Below are positions 59,541 through 64,000 of a stretch of 64,000 bases of DNA, piece by piece. The translations under genes and the position numbers were made by a program. Below the pieces are notes generated by a model. The model worked only from the letters and a program-made list of their open reading frames with translations. It was not told the DNA's origin and did not search any database. Every line of letters starts with the position of its first letter. Position 1 is the stretch's first letter. Location: NCBI RefSeq assembly GCF_000372745.1, contig NZ_KB889563.1:143185-207184 (forward strand), given 5' to 3'. The stretch comes from Embleya scabrispora DSM 41855 (GTDB taxonomy: Bacteria; Actinomycetota; Actinomycetes; Streptomycetales; Streptomycetaceae).

Positions 59541-59798
59541 GGATCGGCCTCCGGACTTGCGGTTCGCCGTACTGGATTTCATCGAATGCCCATTCCCGCC
59601 CGCAGACGCGCGGACGACCCGAGTCGGCGGCGCTTCGGCCACCGCGTGATCACAGTCGGCGATTCACGCTAGTTCCACACCCCTTGGCCGTCTATCCGTA
59701 TCGCGCGCACCCGAGTACGCGAAGAACACGGCTCCGCGACGCCTCGGACCACACCCCCGCCGCCGGGACCGGGATCGTCCACCGCGAACCGACGCCGT

Positions 59799-60521
59799 TC
59801 AGAGTGGGGAATTGCGCCGTCGGCCGGGGATGGTTCGTCGAGGTGGTCGGGTGAGGGTGATCTGGCGTACCAGTTGGTGCAGGCAGGCCGTGGTCGCGGC
59901 GGCGGGCAGAGCGGCGACGACGACGCCGTGGACGGTCCTGGGGGCGTGGATCACGGAAAGCGCCACGGACAGGCCGGCGAAAATGGTGACCACGATCCAC
60001 GAGTGCAGTGCCCGGCGGCGGTGGAGGCTGGAGCGCAGGATCGACAGGGAGGCCACGACCCACGGGCCGTGGACCAGGACGGGCCACCACCGGGCCGGGC
60101 CGGTGGTCGAGCCGGCGGCGTGCCGCAGCGAAGCGAGGGTGATCACCGCGCCCAGCACGCTGATCGCGGCGACCAGGACGACGCTCGCCAACACCATGCC
60201 GCGGCTGAGCCGGTCCAATCGCCGTGTGCCCGTGGCCGGGCGGGCGACCGTCGGGAAGCGTCGGCGATGACTGCCGGGCTCCCGGATCGGAGCCGGCAAT
60301 TCGACGGTGGCGGGAACCTCGTCGACCGGGGCGCCCAGAAGCCGGGCGAGATCGGCCTCGAACTCCGGATCCCCCACCACCGCGAACGACGAGGACAGCC
60401 CGCCGGGTGGCGCGGCCGCGTCCGGCACCGGCCACTCCGCAACGCCGGGGAACAATGCGGCGCCCTGGGGGAATTGCATGCCGGGCGGGAGATGAGGGTC
60501 GTATCCAAAACCTTCGTACAT
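59799..60521 (-). CDS. DUF2637-type membrane protein
   Basis: This 240-residue protein has a soluble, proline-rich N-terminal third and then four membrane helices (MVLASVVLVAAISVLGAVIT, HGPWVVASLSILRSS, SWIVVTIFAGLSVALSVIHA, VVVAALPAAATTACLHQLV). It ends in a basic tail. The arrangement matches Streptomyces DUF2637 proteins, of unknown function and often found on plasmids or integrative elements. No integrase or transfer gene is nearby, so a chromosomal role or a leftover are both possible. Confidence 0.65.
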   Translation of the reverse strand: MYEGFGYDPHLPPGMQFPQGAALFPGVAEWPVPDAAAPPGGLSSSFAVVGDPEFEADLARLLGAPVDEVPATVELPAPIREPGSHRRRFPTVARPATGTRRLDRLSRGMVLASVVLVAAISVLGAVITLASLRHAAGSTTGPARWWPVLVHGPWVVASLSILRSSLHRRRALHSWIVVTIFAGLSVALSVIHAPRTVHGVVVAALPAAATTACLHQLVRQITLTRPPRRTIPGRRRNSPL

Positions 60522-60579
60522 GGGCCTGACTCGTTCATGGGCTCGGGCGTTGTCAGATGTCGGCGGGTATTCCCACAGG

Positions 60580-60777
60580 TCACGATCGTGGATCGTCCGG
60601 CACGTCGTCGAGGCGGCGTGAGTATTCCGCGGCGATCAACAGCATCGCAAGCGCGAACTGCTCCATGTCGGCGGAGCAATGACGGAGCAGGACGCGGTTC
60701 CCCGCGCGTTCGATGTACGCGTGCGGCGAACGCTTGAGGAACGTCGCCGCACGAGGGGTGAGTACCCAATCCCCCAT
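60580..60777 (-). CDS. Small protein of unknown function
   Basis: The 65-residue product MGDWVLTPRAATFLKRSPHA followed by YIERAGNRVLLRHCSADMEQ has coding-like usage and a plausible helix at its end. The frame stays open to 60933, but the upstream part looks like noncoding sequence. The start is uncertain and no ribosome site is seen. It lies 58 bp upstream of the DUF2637 gene on the same strand and may be co-transcribed. Confidence 0.4.
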   Translation of the reverse strand: MGDWVLTPRAATFLKRSPHAYIERAGNRVLLRHCSADMEQFALAMLLIAAEYSRRLDDVPDDPRS

Positions 60778-61384
60778 GCGGAACGTGCGTTGGGCCAGTG
60801 CGGGCGGAACCGCGACGGAGGCGAAAGCTCGGGGAGTCACGCCCGGGTAACGACGCGCTCGGCTCGTAAGCTCTGGTCCGAAACGGTGAACGACGCCCCG
60901 AATCGGTGTCCTTTTCGGTCTCGCCTCGTACATTTCCGATCACCGGCTCCGCGGGGCTCCTGCCACCGAGAGCACGAAATGCCGTGCGCTCGCAGGGATG
61001 CGTGACCGCCCGCCGTATGGATTCTTTACCTTCGCAACAGACGGCTCTGGAGTTGGCAAAGGTTTCGGCGAAGGGGCCGAATGGCGGTCCCCTCGGGCTC
61101 GTTCGTCGAACACGCCTGTTCATCGATCCGGCTCCGGGCATCTTCATCGGCGCCCGAGGCAACGCGCCGCTCCTCCCGACACCGAACCGCCCTCGCCCCG
61201 GCACGAACCGCCGGGAAAACCACCGCGCCATCTCCCGGTGGGATCCATCGCTTGAATCTATGATTAACCGGAAAATGCTCAATAAGGGTGTAATTCCTGT
61301 CATACACCTATCCGGCTTCGCCATGATGCGCTGTCATGTCCGTGCCAGATCGCCCCGCTCGTCTCGTCACGGGAAGGCAGGAAC
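60778..61384. other. Gene-free region with an AT-rich promoter-like patch
   Basis: Only 61250-61312 stands out, being AT-rich for this genome, with TTGAAT at 61252 and TGTAAT at 61289, too far apart to pair. GTGTA and TACAC arms flank 10 nt at 61288-61307. It probably contains the promoter of the downstream secreted protease gene. Confidence 0.4.
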
Positions 61385-61948
61385 ATGGGCAGATTCAGGT
61401 ACGGAACCGCAGCGCCGGCCATCATGCTGGCCGCCTCGGGGTTGCTCGCGGCCGCAGGAGGTACGGCGCACGCGGAAGCGGGTCAGGACAACATCGGCAT
61501 GTACAAGCAGGAGAAGTCCCAGTGGTGTTGGGTCGCCTCCGGCCTGACCATCGCCAAGTTCCACGGCTTCGGCTCCACGCAGACGGACTTCTGCGACCGC
61601 TCCCAGCCCTACTACGGCTGCAACAACCAGCCCGCCACGCTCGACGACATGGCCAGGGGCTGGAACAGCCTCGGCATGACCCGCCTCGGGTCGGGTCTGA
61701 ACAGCGCGGCCACCTTCAACCAGGTCTACACCGAGGTCAAGGCGGCCCGGCCGATCGGCGCCCGCATCGGGTGGACGTCCGGTGGTGGCCACATGAACGT
61801 GGTCTACGGCTTCGACACGTCGCGCAACACGATCGCGGTCGCCGACCCATGGCCGGACACCACCACGTACACGTGGTGGAACTACGCCGACTACGTGAGC
61901 AACAGTTCGTCGAAGTGGACCCACTCCCGCATCGGTATCTCCCGCTAA
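61385..61948 (+). CDS. Secreted papain-like cysteine protease (AvrRpt2/C39-like)
   Basis: This 187-residue precursor has a signal peptide ending AHA at residue 30. Mature residues hold a papain-like triad: Cys48 in QEKSQWCWVAS, His136 in GGGHMNVVYG and Asp154 in VADPWP. The pattern matches papain-like proteases of the AvrRpt2 clan, also seen in uncharacterised Streptomyces secreted proteins. GGAAGG lies upstream of the ATG. Ten base pairs after its stop is a surface-anchored protein that may be its substrate or partner. Confidence 0.8.
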   Translation: MGRFRYGTAAPAIMLAASGLLAAAGGTAHAEAGQDNIGMYKQEKSQWCWVASGLTIAKFHGFGSTQTDFCDRSQPYYGCNNQPATLDDMARGWNSLGMTRLGSGLNSAATFNQVYTEVKAARPIGARIGWTSGGGHMNVVYGFDTSRNTIAVADPWPDTTTYTWWNYADYVSNSSSKWTHSRIGISR

Positions 61949-61958
61949 GGCAGGCGAC

Positions 61959-62834
61959 ATGCGCGACACCAGCGGCATCACGAAGTCCGGCAAGCGGGCG
62001 GGCTCTCGCTTCTCCCGCCTGCCCACCGTCCTCGCACTGAGCGCGGCCGCACTGCTGTCCGTCGCCGGCAGCGGTCACGCGGCCCCGGCCAAGGACCCGC
62101 TCCCGGTTGACATCCCCGACTACCAGGCCGCCCTCGACACGGTGAAGTCCACCGCTGTCCGTGACACCGTCTGCCGCTTCCTGCGTACTCCGGTGCCCGC
62201 CGACGCAGCCGGGTCGGTGCAGGCGATTCCCGAAACGCCCGAGCCGTGCCAGGACCTCCCGGCCTTCACGATCAAGGATCCGGTGGCACTGAACGAAATC
62301 ACCCCCGGATTCGTCGCGGGCACCGCCCCGCCACTGCCCACCGAGGCAATCGAACTGGCACACCTGGTCTCCTCGCTGAACATCGCCGTCAACGGCCGCA
62401 ACGCCACCGTCATGCTCGCCCCCTCCCAGGGCGGCGGCTGGCACCTGGCGGGCGTGCGCGACGGCGACGGCGACGCCACATACGCCGGCAAAGCCACCGT
62501 GGGAACCCTGGTCTTCACCGAGCCGCAGATCCGCGGCTGGTACCAGCTCAGGCTCAACACCGTCGAGCCGCTCAACGACCAGGCCCGGCAGGGACTGGGC
62601 GGCCGGGCGTCGATGTCGCTCGGCGATTACCAGAAGCTGGTCAAGGCCCGCTACGCCGACAAGCTGCCCGGCTCGGAGTACGACACAACGGGGTACTCCA
62701 GCGGCTACGGCCCCCAACCCGAGGCGGACGAGGCGTCGTCCGCCACCCCGCTGCTCGCCGGTTCCGGCGCGGCACTCGCCCTCGCGGGCGGGGCCCTCGC
62801 CCTGCACCGGCGTCGGCGCGCGAACGCCACCTGA
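61959..62834 (+). CDS. Cell-surface protein of unknown function, C-terminally membrane-anchored
   Basis: This 291-residue protein has a signal peptide (LPTVLALSAAALLSVAGSGH), a mature domain that is not recognised, and a C-terminal helix followed by RRRRA, which would hold it at the membrane facing outward. The segment GGGWHLAGVRDGDGDATYAG is distinctive, and two cysteines (VCRFLRTP, PCQDLPAF) could pair. No sortase LPXTG motif is present. It is encoded 10 bp after the papain-like protease, without a separate promoter, so the two are probably one operon. Confidence 0.7.
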   Translation: MRDTSGITKSGKRAGSRFSRLPTVLALSAAALLSVAGSGHAAPAKDPLPVDIPDYQAALDTVKSTAVRDTVCRFLRTPVPADAAGSVQAIPETPEPCQDLPAFTIKDPVALNEITPGFVAGTAPPLPTEAIELAHLVSSLNIAVNGRNATVMLAPSQGGGWHLAGVRDGDGDATYAGKATVGTLVFTEPQIRGWYQLRLNTVEPLNDQARQGLGGRASMSLGDYQKLVKARYADKLPGSEYDTTGYSSGYGPQPEADEASSATPLLAGSGAALALAGGALALHRRRRANAT

Positions 62835-63052
62835 ACCCGACTCCGCTCACCGCTCACCCCACCCCCGTCAGCCGACGACGGAGCGAAGCCCCCGTCCCCG
62901 ACCCCGCTACGGCGTGTCTTCAATCCCCCGCCGAGCACCACGACGCCCGGCACCGCACCTCGCCGCCCCGGCGAGGTGCGGCCCATCCACGCCCCGGACT
63001 CCCGCCGGATCACCGAACCCACCCCCGGAGACGGGGCCTGTCCCTCACCCGG

Positions 63053-63832
63053 CTAACCGCGTACGTGCAGGCCGAATCCCTTGCGGCCCGGCACTTCCAA
63101 ACCCTCCTTCAACCGCAGTGCCGGGATCTCGTAGTCACCGAAGTTCTGGCGTCGGAACGCGATCGGCTCGGTCGTCTCCAGCGACAGCAGCCGCTCCTTC
63201 CACGCCTTCGCGGCGTCCTCGAAGTCGCCGCCGGTGATCCTGTCGGCGCCGTACAGCACGAACGGCGGCAGCACCTCGATACCCGGGTAGTACAGGATTC
63301 CGTGGTGGATCGGGAACAGCAGGTCCTCGATGGGGCCGTTGATCCCGCGATCGGTGTAGTGGGACTCCGGGCCCCCGACGGTCACCGACAGGATCGCCCG
63401 CCGCCCCAGCAGCGTCCCCTCACCGAAACGCTCGCCGTACCGCGTCTCGTCGTGCGCTCCGACGCCGTACGCGAAGCGGAAGGAGAACACCCGGTCCACC
63501 CAGCCTTTGAGGATTGCCGGCATCGTGTACCACCACATCGGGAACTGGAAGACCACCGTGTCGGCCCACAGCAGCTTCTCCTGCTCGGCCGCCACGTCGG
63601 GCGTGAGCGCGCCGGCCTCGAACGCCCGGCCCGAACTCGGCACCACCCGCAGCGGGCTCGTGGCATGCTCGCCGAAGTCCGCCGCGTCCACCACGGCCTT
63701 CCAGTTCATCGCGTACAGGTCGCTCACCCGCACCTCGTGCCCGGCGGCTTCGAGAGTGGACACGGCGAAGTCCTTCAGTGTGCCGTTCAGCGAACGCGGC
63801 TCGGGGTGGGCGTAGACGATGAGCGCCTTCAT
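63053..63832 (-). CDS. NAD(P)H dehydrogenase (quinone), flavodoxin-like
   Basis: This 259-residue FAD/FMN-binding reductase starts with ALIVYAHPEPRSLNGTLKDF and has VFQFPMWWYTMPAILKGWVD and the GGPESHY loop, hallmarks of NQO1/MdaB-type quinone reductases. It acts in the cytoplasm to reduce quinones by two electrons. GAAGGGA precedes the ATG. It is divergent from a gene beginning at the right edge, likely its regulator. Confidence 0.9.
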   Translation of the reverse strand: MKALIVYAHPEPRSLNGTLKDFAVSTLEAAGHEVRVSDLYAMNWKAVVDAADFGEHATSPLRVVPSSGRAFEAGALTPDVAAEQEKLLWADTVVFQFPMWWYTMPAILKGWVDRVFSFRFAYGVGAHDETRYGERFGEGTLLGRRAILSVTVGGPESHYTDRGINGPIEDLLFPIHHGILYYPGIEVLPPFVLYGADRITGGDFEDAAKAWKERLLSLETTEPIAFRRQNFGDYEIPALRLKEGLEVPGRKGFGLHVRG

Positions 63833-63980
63833 GGCTGTTCCCTTCGACTCGACGAGGTGTTCGCCATGAATGCTCGACCGTCGCGGCCGCGTCGTTCAGG
63901 GGCGCTTCTTCCATCGGACCGGACTTCCTGGTAACGACAGGACCACCTTCAGGGGGCACCACCGAGGCCATACTGGGGAC

Positions 63981-64000
63981 ATGGACGATCTCGCGGGCTT
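63981..64000 (+). CDS. Start of a gene cut by the right edge
   Basis: ATG at 63981 begins MDDLAG, preceded by CATACT at 63969-63974 and no ribosome site, which suggests a leaderless transcript. Divergence from the quinone reductase gene suggests a regulator, but six codons cannot show it. Confidence 0.3.

Noticed and set aside
1-64000. tRNA, rRNA, riboswitch, integrase or complete insertion sequence
   Set aside because: No cloverleaf-like, ribosomal, integrase or transposase sequence could be recognised by reading; a dedicated covariance search was not possible, so small RNAs cannot be excluded.

Overview
The window is about 70% GC, uses strongly GC-biased third codon positions and many GTG or TTG starts, and carries gene families typical of Streptomyces and close relatives (DUF2637 membrane protein, three-helix-bundle protein, carbohydrate importers without their own ATPase, many secreted multidomain proteins). 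It reads as a chromosomal stretch of a Streptomycetaceae member given over mainly to carbohydrate uptake and catabolism. No RNA genes, CRISPR array, complete insertion sequence or prophage genes were seen.

Layout. 0-8 kb: a three-helix-bundle protein, a PPK2 polyphosphate kinase, a P-type cation ATPase and a SulP permease on the plus strand, then a convergent diacylglycerol-kinase-type lipid kinase. 8-18 kb: a sugar-acid or aldose block with a Gfo/Idh dehydrogenase, two closely related FadR-type GntR regulators, an enolase-superfamily dehydratase, an aldo/keto reductase and a CUT1 importer. A third, decayed copy of the GntR gene start, with its promoter, lies directly upstream of the dehydratase. 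18-25 kb: a Tat-type secreted putative glycosidase, a remnant of a fumarylacetoacetate-hydrolase-family gene, an XRE-cupin regulator divergent from an MFS exporter with a large palindrome between them, and a TIM-barrel epimerase.

25-46 kb is a 21-kb run of minus-strand genes, many overlapping by 4 bp. Its upstream half holds a Gfo/Idh dehydrogenase, a CUT2 (ribose-type) ABC importer, an epimerase, a 1552-residue secreted ThuA/sorbosone-dehydrogenase-like protein and a ROK regulator. Its downstream half matches the ebo gene set of unknown function (EboA, TatD-type EboB, UbiA-type EboC, EboE, EboF-like phosphatase). An inositol-3-phosphate synthase, apparently frameshifted, sits where a sugar-phosphate cyclase (EboD) would be expected. 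Three unrelated short tandem repeats punctuate this half.

46-52.4 kb: truncated LacI and PfkB genes, then a regulon of GH1 beta-glucosidase, TetR regulator, MFS glycoside transporter and GH36 alpha-galactosidase, with nearly identical palindromes upstream of both hydrolases. 52.4-64 kb: an aldehyde dehydrogenase, an alpha/beta hydrolase coupled to a RibD/DHFR-like reductase and divergent from a LysR regulator, an LtrA membrane protein with a possible leaderless start, small secreted proteins, a DUF2637 protein, a secreted papain-like protease paired with a cell-surface protein, and an NAD(P)H quinone reductase.
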